From positions 1-34,263 of the forward strand of contig JAHECN010000013.1 of the NCBI GenBank assembly GCA_024641735.1: a stretch of DNA of 34,263 nucleotides, read 5' to 3'. Source of the stretch: Gemmatimonadota bacterium (GTDB taxonomy: Bacteria; Gemmatimonadota; Gemmatimonadetes; Gemmatimonadales; GWC2-71-9). The position numbers were made by a program, and so were the translations under genes. Below, in pieces: positions 14,916 through 24,273 of this stretch. Position 1 is the first letter of the stretch. Every line of letters begins with the position of its first letter. The notes beneath the pieces are model-generated. The model was not told where the DNA came from, made no database searches, and worked only from the letters and a program-made list of their open reading frames with translations.

Positions 14916-16856
14916 TCCTGACAGCTCCCCTTCCAAATACGTGTACCCTTCCAACCCCGCCACATAATCCGCGATAAAGGCGTTGGCATCCTGCCGCTTC
15001 AGGCCCTTGGCCCGCGCCACCTTGCGTCGGAAAGTCGCCAGCAGGTCGGAGGCGTGGAACTGCACGTAGGTCAGGACTTCGGTCACCGTGTCGCCGTGGA
15101 CGAGATCGGTGATCTCGTAGCCGCCCTCCTTCAATCGGACGTGCACGGCGTTGGTATCACCAAACAGATTGTGCAAGTCGCCGAGGATTTCCTGATAGGC
15201 GCCCGTCAGGAAGATGCCGAGGATGTAGGGCTCGTTCTCGCGCAACCGGTGCAGTTCCAGCGAGGGCTTCCCCTTGCGCCCTCCAGTGAACCGATCGATC
15301 ACGCCGTCGGAATCACAGGTCACGTCCTGAATGGTCCCGCGACGGGTCGGGAGCTCGTTCAGGCGGTGGATCGGCATGACCGGGAAGAGCTGATCGATGG
15401 CCCAGTTGTCGGGCACCGACTGGAAGATCGAGAAGTTGCAGAAATAACGATCAACCAGCGTGGTCTCGAGGTGCGCCACCACCTCCGGATAGGAGGCCTG
15501 GTCATCCGCGATCGCGACCGCGAGCGCATTGAGCGTCGTCAGGTAGAGCTGCTCGGCGTTCGCCCGCTCACGCAGGGAATACACGCCAGTCGCGAAATAC
15601 TCCTGCGCACGCTCCTTGGCAAAGAGCGCGTCGTGAAAGACTTCCTCAATGCGATCGACCGTGAGCGAGTCCAGATGCTCCTGCATGTCGAGCAGCAATT
15701 GCTGTGCATCCTCCTCGAGCACGACACGCTGCGGCTCGTATTGGGATTCGCAATCGATCACGTTCACCAGCAGCAACGAGTGGTGTGCCGTGATGGCGCG
15801 TCCCGACTCCGAGATCAGGTGCGGCATCGGGAGTTCTTCGTTCCGACAAATCGTCCCGATGGTGTACACCACGTCGTTGGCGTACTCACGCATGGTGTAG
15901 TTCATCGAGGCGGGGCGCGTGGAATGGGTGCCGTCATAGTCGACGCCGAGCCCACCACCCACGTCCACGTGACTGATATCAAAACCCATCTTCCGGAGCT
16001 CGACATAGTAGCGCCCGACTTCCTCCAGTCCCGCCTTCACAAAGCGGATGTCGGTGATCTGACTGCCGAGATGGAAGTGGACCAACTTCAGGAGGTGTTG
16101 CTTCCCTGCCTTGGTCAGGGTGTCGAGAAGTCGGACAAGTTCGACCGCCGAGAGGCCGAACTTTGACTTCTCGCCGCCGCTCTTGGCCCAACGCCCCGAG
16201 CCCTCGGTGGCCAGCTTGATGCGCACGCCGAGGGTCGGCTCGACCCCCATCTCGTCGGCCACCTTGAGGAGCACCTCGAGCTCGCTCGGTTGTTCCAGCA
16301 CCAGCACCACCTTGTGCCCGAGCTGCTGGCCGATCAGGGCGAGGCGCATGAACTCCTCGTCCTTGTAGCCGTTGCAGATGATCAGATGGGAGGTCGACTC
16401 GTGCAGGCCGAGGATCGCCATGAGTTCCGGCTTGGAGCCGCACTCCAGGCCGACGCCCAGCGGGGTGCCGAACTCGACGATCTCCTGCACCACGTGGCGC
16501 TGCTGATTGACCTTGATCGGGTAGACAGTGGTGTAACTTCCTTCGTAGCCGAATTCCTCGATCGCGCCACGGAAGCGGTCCGCCAGCTCCGCGATACGCG
16601 AGTGGAGGATATCGGAGAAGCGCAGCAGCAGCGGAAGGCCGACGCCCTGCGCATTGAGGTCTGTCGCGATCTGGTAGAGATCGATCCCTGGATGGTCCGA
16701 ACCGTCAGGGTGCACGACCACGTGCCCCTCGTCACTCACCCGGAAGTAACCCAGTCCCCATCCTGCCATGTTGTAGAGCTTCTCGGAGTCCGCGACGGTC
16801 CACTTGGCGGGATCCGCGTTGGCGGGGATGACGAACGGGGGGTGAGTCTTGACCAT
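14907..16856 (-). CDS. speA: Biosynthetic arginine decarboxylase
   Basis: PLP enzyme that converts arginine to agmatine in polyamine synthesis. 649 residues, matching the usual 630-660. It has the alanine-racemase-like barrel with the PLP lysine Lys115 in VYPIKVNQQR, the phosphate and substrate loops LVHFHLGSQI and DVGGGLGVDYDGT, the ESGRAITAHH motif, and the C-terminal beta domain with the family ending GYTYLEGE. The start is ATG 16856 with GGAGG at 16862-16866; the open frame extends to 16928 but the extra residues are not family-like. Its last three codons (GAG TCG TGA) lie inside the repeat between it and gltA. It is divergent from the M50 protease gene. Confidence 0.95.
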   Translation of the reverse strand: MVKTHPPFVIPANADPAKWTVADSEKLYNMAGWGLGYFRVSDEGHVVVHPDGSDHPGIDLYQIATDLNAQGVGLPLLLRFSDILHSRIAELADRFRGAIEEFGYEGSYTTVYPIKVNQQRHVVQEIVEFGTPLGVGLECGSKPELMAILGLHESTSHLIICNGYKDEEFMRLALIGQQLGHKVVLVLEQPSELEVLLKVADEMGVEPTLGVRIKLATEGSGRWAKSGGEKSKFGLSAVELVRLLDTLTKAGKQHLLKLVHFHLGSQITDIRFVKAGLEEVGRYYVELRKMGFDISHVDVGGGLGVDYDGTHSTRPASMNYTMREYANDVVYTIGTICRNEELPMPHLISESGRAITAHHSLLLVNVIDCESQYEPQRVVLEEDAQQLLLDMQEHLDSLTVDRIEEVFHDALFAKERAQEYFATGVYSLRERANAEQLYLTTLNALAVAIADDQASYPEVVAHLETTLVDRYFCNFSIFQSVPDNWAIDQLFPVMPIHRLNELPTRRGTIQDVTCDSDGVIDRFTGGRKGKPSLELHRLRENEPYILGIFLTGAYQEILGDLHNLFGDTNAVHVRLKEGGYEITDLVHGDTVTEVLTYVQFHASDLLATFRRKVARAKGLKRQDANAFIADYVAGLEGYTYLEGELSGES

Positions 16857-17041
16857 CGAGGCCTCCGGCTGGTGGAACAGGGGTTCGTGAGGGGGACAAA
16901 GGTAACGGACGAGACCGGGGAGGGACACCCGAACGTCAGGCTCGGCCCGGAGTCCCGGGGCCGGCGATCACACAGAGGAGGGTTGGTGGATTCACGCGCA
17001 GGCAATCGAGTCGTCGGCACGTCCATCCGGACGGAGGCCTC
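16857..17041. promoter_or_regulatory. Divergent promoter region with matching leader ends
   Basis: This 185-base gap separates speA (minus) from the M50 protease gene (plus). The same ten bases, CGGAGGCCTC, stand immediately before both starts (16858-16867 on the minus strand, 17032-17041 on the plus strand), and each holds the GGAGG ribosome site. I could not identify reliable promoter boxes. Confidence 0.5.
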
Positions 17042-18139
17042 GTGAGTTGGTCAATCCGGCTGGGACGGGTTGGCGAGACCCAGGTGCGCGTCCATACGAC
17101 CCTCCTGCTCTTGATCGCATGGTACGCCTGGGGCGGCTGGCAGGACGCGGGCCCGTCGGGTGCGGTGGACCAGATCGCGTTCCTGACGCTCCTCTTTCTC
17201 TCGATCCTGCTGCACGAGTTCGGGCATATCTTCGCGGCACGGCACTACGGCATCGGGACGCCGGATGTCCTGCTCACCCCGATCGGTGGGGTGGCACGGA
17301 TCGCATCGCTCCCGGACAAGCCACGGCAGGAACTGGTCATCGCGCTGGCAGGGCCCGCGGTCACTCTCGTGATCGCTTTAGGCCTCGGCGCCGTGCTCTA
17401 CTCGCAGTCTGGTGGCGTCCGTGTCCCGGGGCAGTGGAGCGGCCTGTCGCTGGTCGAATCGCTCTGCTGGACCAATGTGATCCTCCTCCTCTTCAATCTG
17501 CTGCCGGCCTTCCCGATGGATGGGGGTCGCGTCCTGCGGGCCCTGCTCGCCATGCGCCTCGGGCTGGTGCGTGGCACGCGGATCGCCGCCCGCGTTGGCC
17601 AACTCGTCGCGGTCGGCTTTGCCTACTATGGATTGCAGTCGTCTCCCATGTTGCTGTTGATCGCGGTCTTCGTCTTTCTTGGCGCCCAAGCGGAGTTGGA
17701 GATGGTGCAGCGTCGGCCCAGCACCGACGACAACAGCGCGACCCGACTGGTCACGACGGATGTCCGGGTGGTCGCACCGGGGCGCCGGCTGGAGGACGTC
17801 GTGGCGCTCTTTGCGCACGGCGCGCAGCACGCCTTTCCCGTGACCTCCCCCAACGGCGAGCTGCTTGGCATCCTCACGCGCGATGATGTCCTGCACGGCA
17901 TCAGCACCCACGGTCTCAGTGCCTTAGTCTCCGAGGTGATGGTTCCTCCCCGGGAGGATCATGTCGTCCGCATCGACGCGGACTTTGTCACCGCCGCCGC
18001 GCACCTCTTCGCGTCCGGACGTAACGCGCTCCCGGTCGTCGACCCGGAGGGGCGGTTCGTCGGGATCATCACCGTGGATCATGTCACTGATGTGCTCTTG
18101 GTTCGACCCTTGATGGCCCAGGGAGGAACAGAACGATGA
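17042..18139 (+). CDS. Site-2 protease family (M50) membrane metalloprotease with CBS domain pair
   Basis: 365 residues. A membrane domain of about 220 residues carries the zinc motif HEFGH (58-62) in one helix and the third zinc ligand in NLLPAFPMDGGR (Asp160). It is followed by two CBS repeats (about 235-355) with the pattern FPVTSPNGELLGILTRDD and LPVVDPEGRFVGIITVDH. Site-2 proteases cut membrane-embedded substrates; the CBS pair usually senses adenine nucleotides and may gate activity. The GTG start at 17042 is preceded by GGAGG (17033-17037). The stop overlaps the next gene's start (ATGA, 18136-18139), so the two are translationally coupled. The substrate is unknown. Confidence 0.92.
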   Translation: MSWSIRLGRVGETQVRVHTTLLLLIAWYAWGGWQDAGPSGAVDQIAFLTLLFLSILLHEFGHIFAARHYGIGTPDVLLTPIGGVARIASLPDKPRQELVIALAGPAVTLVIALGLGAVLYSQSGGVRVPGQWSGLSLVESLCWTNVILLLFNLLPAFPMDGGRVLRALLAMRLGLVRGTRIAARVGQLVAVGFAYYGLQSSPMLLLIAVFVFLGAQAELEMVQRRPSTDDNSATRLVTTDVRVVAPGRRLEDVVALFAHGAQHAFPVTSPNGELLGILTRDDVLHGISTHGLSALVSEVMVPPREDHVVRIDADFVTAAAHLFASGRNALPVVDPEGRFVGIITVDHVTDVLLVRPLMAQGGTER

Positions 18140-19053
18140 CGGGACTGCCTCGAATTGCGATCACTGGCGCATCGGGACTGCTCGGTCGTGCACTGACACC
18201 GTTCCTGGAAAGTCGGGGCTATCAGGTGGTGCCCGTCTCCCGGCGCGCGATGATGGGTGGCATTCAATGGGATCCTGCTTCGGGGCAACTCGAGAAGGCG
18301 GCGTTCGAAGGTCTGGACGGTGTAATCCACTTGGCCGGCGAGAATATCGCGGAGGGACGGTGGAGCGCCTCACGGAAGCGTGCCCTGCGCGACAGCCGCA
18401 TCGTACCGACCACACTGCTGTCCGAAGCACTTGCGCGCGTAGAGCAGCCACCGCGTGTGCTCATCTCCGCATCGGCGATCGGGATCTATGGCGATCGCGG
18501 CGACGCCATCGTGGACGAGTCGTCACCGCCAGCAGACGATTTTCTCGGCACACTCGGAACGGCATGGGAGGGCGCGGCCGACGCCGCGAGGGCAGCGGGA
18601 ATCCGCGTGGTACATCCGCGGCTGGGGATCGTCCTCACTCCGGAGGGCGGCGCACTCGGCAAGATGCTGCCGACCGCTCGGCTCGGGCTGGGTGGCCCGC
18701 TTGGCAACGGCCAGCAATGGATGAGTTGGATCGCCATCGAGGACGTACTGGAAGTCTTTGCCCGGATGCTCACGGACGAGACGCTCGTCGGCGCCGTCAA
18801 CGTCGTCGCGCCGAATCCGGTGCGCAACCAGGAATTCGCGGAAACGCTCGGGCGAGTCCTCGGGAGACCAGCCCTGCTTCCCGTTCCCGCCTTCGCGCTG
18901 CGCGCCTTGTTCGGTGAGATGGCGGATGCCGCACTGCTGTCGAGCACGCGGGTCCTGCCAGCCCGATTGTCGGACGCGGGCTATACGTTCCGCGAGCCGA
19001 CACTGGAAGGCGCGCTCCGCCAGCTCCTGCTCGGCACGGGCCGCGACGACTAG
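18136..19053 (+). CDS. TIGR01777-family NAD-dependent epimerase-like protein (YfcH/SulA-like)
   Basis: 305 residues with an extended short-chain dehydrogenase fold. The Rossmann motif is GASGLLG at 11-17, followed by the family signature [15 protein letters not shown], then [15 protein letters not shown] and [13 protein letters not shown]. The C-terminal domain (about 225-300) resembles the DUF1731 segment, with [22 protein letters not shown]. The reaction of this family is not established. It overlaps the upstream protease gene by four bases. At its 3' end it shares the palindromic CTAG with the convergent nitroreductase gene, so that both TAG stops overlap (19050-19053). Confidence 0.93.
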   Translation: MTGLPRIAITGASGLLGRALTPFLESRGYQVVPVSRRAMMGGIQWDPASGQLEKAAFEGLDGVIHLAGENIAEGRWSASRKRALRDSRIVPTTLLSEALARVEQPPRVLISASAIGIYGDRGDAIVDESSPPADDFLGTLGTAWEGAADAARAAGIRVVHPRLGIVLTPEGGALGKMLPTARLGLGGPLGNGQQWMSWIAIEDVLEVFARMLTDETLVGAVNVVAPNPVRNQEFAETLGRVLGRPALLPVPAFALRALFGEMADAALLSSTRVLPARLSDAGYTFREPTLEGALRQLLLGTGRDD

Positions 19054-19727
19054 CGGAAGTTCGCGATCGCCGAGAGCGGCTTCCGTTGGAGATCGGGAAC
19101 CTTGGCATCGTCTGCGGGATATCCCGCGACCACCATCATGATGGCACGCTCATTTGCCGGACGCTCCAGGATCTCGTTCAGATACCCCATCGGGTTGGGG
19201 GTGTGGGTGAGCGTGGCCAGCCCGGCGTGATGCAGCCCGGCAATCAGGAATCCCGTGGCGATCCCCACCGACTCCATCACGTAATAGTGCGTCTGCCGAG
19301 TGCCGGCCGCATCGAGCCCGTAGCGTTCGGCAAAGACCACGATGAGGTAGGGCGCGATCTCAAGGTATGGCTTGTGGGCATCGGTGCCGAGTGGCGCGAG
19401 GGCCTCAAGCCACTCGGCAGGAGCAGACGAATAGAACTCGGCCTCGGATTCTTCCGCCGCGACCCGAATCTTCCGCTTCATCTCCGAGCTGCTCACCACT
19501 TCAAAATGCCACGGCTGCTGGTGTGCCCCACTCGGTGCGGTACCAGCGGCTTCCAGACAGGCCTCGATCACCGCACGATCCACTGGCCGATCGGAGAATT
19601 GGCGTACCGTCCGACGACGCTGCATTTCGGCGGCGAAATGCCGACTGCGCGCCAGCATTTCATCGGGCGGGTACTCCCGATAGCTCGCGAGCGGAATGAA
19701 GCCGGGTTGATCGAGGGAAGGCACCAT
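19050..19727 (-). CDS. Nitroreductase-fold flavoprotein, iodotyrosine deiodinase-like
   Basis: 225 residues of the FMN-dependent nitroreductase superfamily. FMN-binding features are [13 protein letters not shown] (37-49) and [18 protein letters not shown]. The rest matches iodotyrosine deiodinase unusually well from my memory of that family: an active-site lid with Glu95, Tyr99 and Lys119 in the positions that clamp the substrate's amino-acid group, [19 protein letters not shown], and a closing [18 protein letters not shown]. In that family the enzyme removes halogen reductively from halotyrosines. The native substrate here is not known, and a plain nitroreductase is possible. GGAG lies seven bases before the ATG. 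It appears monocistronic, tail-to-tail with the epimerase-like gene. Confidence 0.88.
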   Translation of the reverse strand: MVPSLDQPGFIPLASYREYPPDEMLARSRHFAAEMQRRRTVRQFSDRPVDRAVIEACLEAAGTAPSGAHQQPWHFEVVSSSEMKRKIRVAAEESEAEFYSSAPAEWLEALAPLGTDAHKPYLEIAPYLIVVFAERYGLDAAGTRQTHYYVMESVGIATGFLIAGLHHAGLATLTHTPNPMGYLNEILERPANERAIMMVVAGYPADDAKVPDLQRKPLSAIANFR

Positions 19728-19869
19728 CAGTTGCTCCGGGGGTCACTGGGGTTACGGATCGTGTGGTAAGCTGTGGGAGGCGCGCCCGGCAGGGCAAGCG
19801 GATGGGTTGAACGCGCCGACACCGACCGGGTACACTTCCCGTACCTCACTTCAGGATGGCGGCGCTCCC

Positions 19870-20805
19870 GTGACCGACATGACGACGACCATTCAGCGCT
19901 GGCTCGCCGACCCGACCTTCGGAAAGTTGATCACGCTGGTACTCGGCATCCTGCTGATCGTCACCCTCGTCAAGTTCCTCAGCAATTCACTCCGACGCGT
20001 CATCTCAGACTCTGAGGCACGCTACCGCGCCCGCAAGCTGGTCACCTTCGGCGGCTACATCGCCGCGGTACTGCTCGTGCTCACCGTGTACAGCGGTCGG
20101 TTCGGTGGACTCACCGTCATCATCGGCGTCGCGGGCGCGGGGATTGCCTTCGCGCTGCAGGAAGTGATCGCGTCGTTCGCCGGGTGGTTCGCGATTGCGA
20201 TGTCTGGTTTCTATCGCACTGGCGACCGCGTCCAACTCGGTGGCATCAAGGGCGACGTGATCGACATCGGCGTGCTGCGCACCACGCTGATGGAAGTCGG
20301 CGAGTGGGTGAAGGGCGACCTCTATACCGGCCGGTTGGTGCGCATCGCCAACAGCTTCGTCTTCAAGGAACCGGTGTTCAACTACTCCGGGGACTTCCCC
20401 TTCCTGTGGGATGAAATCACACTCCCGGTCAAGTATGGCACGGACTGGAAGCTGGCACGCACCATCCTGAACAAGGTGGGGAACGAGGTCGTCGGGGATT
20501 ACACCAAGGGGGCACACCACGCCTGGCAGGAGATCACCAAGAGTTTCCTGGTCGAGGACGCCGCCGTCGATCCGATGGTGACGATGGTCGCCAACGACAA
20601 TTGGATTGAGTTCACCTTGCGGTATGTGGTGGACTACAAGAGTCGGCGCCGCACGAAGGATCGTCTCTTCACGCGGATCCTCGAGGAGATCGATCTCACC
20701 GACGGACGGATCGCGATCGCTTCGGCGACGTTCCATCTGGTCGAGGCACCGACGTTCGACGTGCGCGTACGCGGACATGCGGCGGAGGCACCACCCTCGA
20801 GTTGA
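19870..20805 (+). CDS. MscS-family mechanosensitive channel
   Basis: About 311 residues: N-terminal membrane helices (about 15-40 and 52-70), then a pore-like helix with VIIGVAGAGIAFALQEVIASFAGWF, typical of the MscS pore region, then the soluble beta domain (YRTGDRVQLGGIKGDVIDI) and a C-terminal alpha/beta part. Compared with E. coli MscS, the loop after the beta domain is longer and the tail differs, as in MscS-like relatives in many phyla. Such channels release solutes on osmotic downshock. The start is uncertain: GTG 19870, ATG 19879 or a TTG at 19807 are all in frame, and none has a strong ribosome site. A second, unrelated MscS copy lies at 24274-25173. Confidence 0.87.
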   Translation: MTDMTTTIQRWLADPTFGKLITLVLGILLIVTLVKFLSNSLRRVISDSEARYRARKLVTFGGYIAAVLLVLTVYSGRFGGLTVIIGVAGAGIAFALQEVIASFAGWFAIAMSGFYRTGDRVQLGGIKGDVIDIGVLRTTLMEVGEWVKGDLYTGRLVRIANSFVFKEPVFNYSGDFPFLWDEITLPVKYGTDWKLARTILNKVGNEVVGDYTKGAHHAWQEITKSFLVEDAAVDPMVTMVANDNWIEFTLRYVVDYKSRRRTKDRLFTRILEEIDLTDGRIAIASATFHLVEAPTFDVRVRGHAAEAPPSS

Positions 20806-20817
20806 TGCCGCGGACGA

Positions 20818-22983
20818 TCACTGCGGCGGACGGACCCGCACCACGTCATACGTGCCCGGTCCGAACGGCTGCCAGCGTCCGTCGCGCCACCACTCCAGGG
20901 TGGCGTGTACGGAGTCCGGCGTGACCCAACGGTAGACCTCGCGGTACCGGCGTCGACTCCCGCCAAGTTGCTCACCCGGAGTATCTACCAGCGTGCGGTA
21001 GTAGACATCGTAGGTGCGCTCGACGGTGCTGTCTGCCAGGACCCGATATTCCCCGGTGAAGAACCTGCCCTGCCCTTCCCCCTTCCCGGCTACGGCAACA
21101 AACTGGATCGTCTCGGTCGACGGATTCCAATACACCATGCCATCGAGCTGCGCATCCTCGGTGTGACCGAGCAGATACCCTTCCCGGATTCGGAGCGCCT
21201 TGCTCCCAACCGTCCAGGAATAATCGTGAACAATCGGCTGACCGCGCTGTCCGGGTGCGAGCGTTGCTGGCCCCCACAGGCCCACCAACCGGCTCAGCCC
21301 GGCGAGTGTGCTGTCTGGCGGATGGTACGCCATCACGTCCGCACCGGAGACCACGAGGACTCGACCGCTCCGTGCGCCGTGGATCGCACTCCATGCCGAG
21401 GTGAGGAGAAGATCTGGCACGCCATCCCCGTCGACGTCACCGAGCCCTGTGGCATCGAAGCCCAGCGTCTCACCCATCACGCGCCCGGTCAGCATCCCGA
21501 GAACCTTCCCACTCTTGCCAGAGTAGAGATAGACCTTTCCCCCGGAAGGCGCCGCTCCGGAGAAGAGCCACGCGCCAATAACCAGGTCTTCCACACCGTC
21601 ACGATCGATGTCGCCCGCGTCAGCTGCGCCGATTCCGAATCCGTTCCCGGGCCCTTCCCCGGTCAGGACACGCAGCAGCTGACCGGTGGCGCCAGAGTGC
21701 ACATACGAACGCCCCGTGGTGGAGCCGAGGGCACCATTCGACCAGTCCGACGAATAGACATCGTCGATGCCATCACCATTCTGGTCATCAAGAATCGTGG
21801 CGAACATGCCGCCGTAGGATACGCCTGTGGAGTCCGCTTCCATCACGAACGCCGGCGCCGTGGAATGCCCGCGAAAGATGTAGCTGCGCCCTCCGCCGGG
21901 AACTCCGGGAGCGCCGACCGTGATCAACGCCCGACCCTGTTGCACCCGCCCCGCGAGCGCTTGACCAAATTGGTGACCGGCGGCTTCCCCTGTCAGCGCC
22001 AGCAGATCCTTGCCCGTCTTGCCGGACACGAGATATACGCGCCCCGCATCCACCCCTTTGGCATCGTTCAACGGCGCGCCGATGAGCAGATCGGCATGGC
22101 CGTCCCCATCGACGTCGCCGATGTCACTCACGCGCTGTCCAAATGCTTCGCCTGCTTGACGCGCCGGGATCCGCCGAAGCACACGCCCGTCACGGCCGGA
22201 GAGGACCAGCGCATAGTTGCCACCCGGCGCTCCGGCGAGGACATCCGGGACACCATCCTTGTTCACGTCTCCGGCAGCCTCAATCCCGATGCCGAGCTGA
22301 TCGCCGGCTGTCCCCTTCACGGTCCAGAGTCGAGTGCCCTTCCGGGTCGAGAGCAGGGAGACCGCGCCGGCGTTTGCGCCTGCCGTTGGTGCCGACGTCA
22401 CAATGTCATGCACGCCATCGCCATCGACATCTCCCACGTCGCGTGCGATCCAGCCAAACTGATCGCCAGGAGCGTCACCGTGCCATTGGTGGAGGATGCG
22501 CACCGGCTCGAGGAACGGCGCGGCATACTCTGCGGCCGTGGGAAGCAAGTTGCGATGTCTGGGATCGGCGAGAATGGGACCGGCAGTGCTGTCCGTGAGG
22601 AGCGCTGTCAAGTCCACCTGATTGCTGGCCTTGGCCTGGTGGAGTCGGACGAACGCGCTGTCCAAATTGCCGAGGAGTCCGAGGGTCAGCCCCAGGTTGT
22701 ATTGCGCCGTGGCACGTGTAGCGGGAAACGTCTCCGCCCGCTCCAGGGCGACCATCGCGCGATCGAGGACTCGCGCGCTCAACAAGGCGCCCCCCAGCAT
22801 GGCCCACGCGCGTGGGAGGTTCGGGCTCGCGGCGGTGACGGAATCGAGAATGGGGATTGCCTCCGCGGCCTTGCCCGTTCCAATGAGCCGGGACGCCTGC
22901 TGGAGTGGGATCGGAGCCTGCCCGCCAAGGGGCACAGCCAGCAGACCGGAGAGTGTCAGTGCCCGAAGGGTCCTGAGGGACAT
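20818..22983 (-). CDS. Secreted FG-GAP (integrin-like) propeller protein with TPR head
   Basis: 721 residues. A signal peptide (about 1-21) is followed by a TPR-like helical head (about 25-125). A seven-bladed propeller (about 165-565) comes next, with calcium-loop motifs DVGDVDGDG, AAGDVNKDG, DIGDVDGDG, DDQNGDG, DAGDIDRDG and GLGDVDGDG; the fourth blade (ALAGRVQQGRALITVG) has lost its Asp loop. A C-terminal beta-rich domain (about 580-721) resembles lipocalin-like or DUF1579-like folds and contains many aromatic residues. It probably acts outside the cytoplasm in binding or adhesion; the ligand is unknown. It is last on the minus strand behind the MscS and antiporter genes, 90 bases from the antiporter stop, so co-transcription is possible. 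Confidence 0.85.
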   Translation of the reverse strand: MSLRTLRALTLSGLLAVPLGGQAPIPLQQASRLIGTGKAAEAIPILDSVTAASPNLPRAWAMLGGALLSARVLDRAMVALERAETFPATRATAQYNLGLTLGLLGNLDSAFVRLHQAKASNQVDLTALLTDSTAGPILADPRHRNLLPTAAEYAAPFLEPVRILHQWHGDAPGDQFGWIARDVGDVDGDGVHDIVTSAPTAGANAGAVSLLSTRKGTRLWTVKGTAGDQLGIGIEAAGDVNKDGVPDVLAGAPGGNYALVLSGRDGRVLRRIPARQAGEAFGQRVSDIGDVDGDGHADLLIGAPLNDAKGVDAGRVYLVSGKTGKDLLALTGEAAGHQFGQALAGRVQQGRALITVGAPGVPGGGRSYIFRGHSTAPAFVMEADSTGVSYGGMFATILDDQNGDGIDDVYSSDWSNGALGSTTGRSYVHSGATGQLLRVLTGEGPGNGFGIGAADAGDIDRDGVEDLVIGAWLFSGAAPSGGKVYLYSGKSGKVLGMLTGRVMGETLGFDATGLGDVDGDGVPDLLLTSAWSAIHGARSGRVLVVSGADVMAYHPPDSTLAGLSRLVGLWGPATLAPGQRGQPIVHDYSWTVGSKALRIREGYLLGHTEDAQLDGMVYWNPSTETIQFVAVAGKGEGQGRFFTGEYRVLADSTVERTYDVYYRTLVDTPGEQLGGSRRRYREVYRWVTPDSVHATLEWWRDGRWQPFGPGTYDVVRVRPPQ

Positions 22984-23073
22984 GGGAGACCGACCTTGGA
23001 GAGAGGGACGCGATGCAGGGTATCCCTCAATCTACGGTCTGCGACTCCCCGCATTTCGCGTCTGACCGGTTGC

Positions 23074-24273
23074 TTACACTCCGGACGGATCGACCACGGC
23101 GTGGGCCTCGGTCATTTCCGGCGCATCGTATTCCGGCGGTGGCGTCCGGCGGATCAAGCCAGGCACCGTGGTGTTCAGGACGGCATACACGATGAGGGCG
23201 CCGAAGATCGCATTCGAGACGGCGAACCGATCCCGGAGGATGGCCGCGATGACGAGCGTGAAGATCAGGGTGGGCAACATCGGGATGGCCACCCGGAGGG
23301 AATCGGCCGTCTTCTCCCCGAGCGCCCGACGCCGATGCCAGACCACCGCGCCGAGGCGCACGGGGATGATCAGGACCGTGAAGGCGACGCCGATCAGGAT
23401 AGCGCCCCACGTAAAATCCTGTGCGCGCAGTTCGGATCCTGCCACGAAGAAGTAGAAGGGGGCAAAAAAGGATGCAAAAACCTCGACCGCGTGGAGCATC
23501 CGTTCCGATGCCACGGCCGGCAGCGCCTCGCGGAAGCGCCGTGCGGCGACGCCGACCAAGAAGGCACCGACGAGATAGTAGACGCCAAGTTGTCGAGTCG
23601 CATATGCCACGACAATCGCCATCATCAGCAGAAACGCAAACTCGGAGCGCGGGGCGTAGGGGACGACTGCGCGCGCGAAGAGGCGGAAGATCGGTGGCAG
23701 CACCGCGATGATCGCGATCAACGCCGCGGAGGCCAGTGCCAGGCGCGGTGCCGACGTCGACTGCAATACCACGAACAGGACCACGAGCGCGAGCAATTCC
23801 GTCGCGATCGCCTTGCTCTTCACCCATCGTGCTTCCTCCTTGGTCAAGCCGAAGGAGGGCAACGAGTCGAGAATGAAGCCGGTTGACGGGATGAGCAGGG
23901 CCAAAGCCACCAGCGCCGCTGGACGGAAGGCCAATCCCAACAATTGCACCGCCGCGAACGCGACCAGGACGAGGAGCGCCACGCGCACCGCGAGGTGCTG
24001 CGTGATGACGCGCGCACTCGCCTGCAATTCATGGAACTCCACCTCGAGCCCCGCGAAGAGGAAGAGCGCCACGATGCCGAAGGTGGACAGGAGATGGAGC
24101 GTCGGATCGTGGGCAAAGAGCCCGAAGCCAATGCCACCGAGGGCACCGAGCGCGAAGGAGGTGATCGCGGTGGGGATCTGCCACCGCTGCAGGACGCGCG
24201 GAATGACGAAGAGCGCGAAGAGCAAGAAGACATAGCCAAGCTCGGAGGCAAACAGCAGGCGCACTTGTTCCAT
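23074..24273 (-). CDS. CPA2-family monovalent cation/proton antiporter (KefB/NapA-like)
   Basis: 399 residues, almost entirely hydrophobic, with about 12 predicted transmembrane helices. The family motifs FLFAGLEVEFHEL and LLIPSTGFILDSL are present, as is VYYLVGAFLVGVAARRF in the second inverted repeat. It ends shortly after the membrane domain and lacks the nucleotide-binding RCK/TrkA-N domain that full KefB proteins carry. It exchanges Na+ or K+ for H+; which ion cannot be told. AGGAG at 24279-24283 lies within the end of the upstream MscS gene, and its ATG follows that gene's TAA with no gap, so translation is coupled. Grouping with MscS fits osmotic and ion homeostasis. Confidence 0.9.
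   Translation of the reverse strand: MEQVRLLFASELGYVFLLFALFVIPRVLQRWQIPTAITSFALGALGGIGFGLFAHDPTLHLLSTFGIVALFLFAGLEVEFHELQASARVITQHLAVRVALLVLVAFAAVQLLGLAFRPAALVALALLIPSTGFILDSLPSFGLTKEEARWVKSKAIATELLALVVLFVVLQSTSAPRLALASAALIAIIAVLPPIFRLFARAVVPYAPRSEFAFLLMMAIVVAYATRQLGVYYLVGAFLVGVAARRFREALPAVASERMLHAVEVFASFFAPFYFFVAGSELRAQDFTWGAILIGVAFTVLIIPVRLGAVVWHRRRALGEKTADSLRVAIPMLPTLIFTLVIAAILRDRFAVSNAIFGALIVYAVLNTTVPGLIRRTPPPEYDAPEMTEAHAVVDPSGV

Noticed and set aside
20905-23886. Very long open frame (993 codons) on the plus strand, antisense to the propeller and antiporter genes
   Set aside because: The opposite strand has clear family proteins, and GC-rich codon use opens the complementary frame. Its translation is low-complexity, Arg/His-rich and without motifs.
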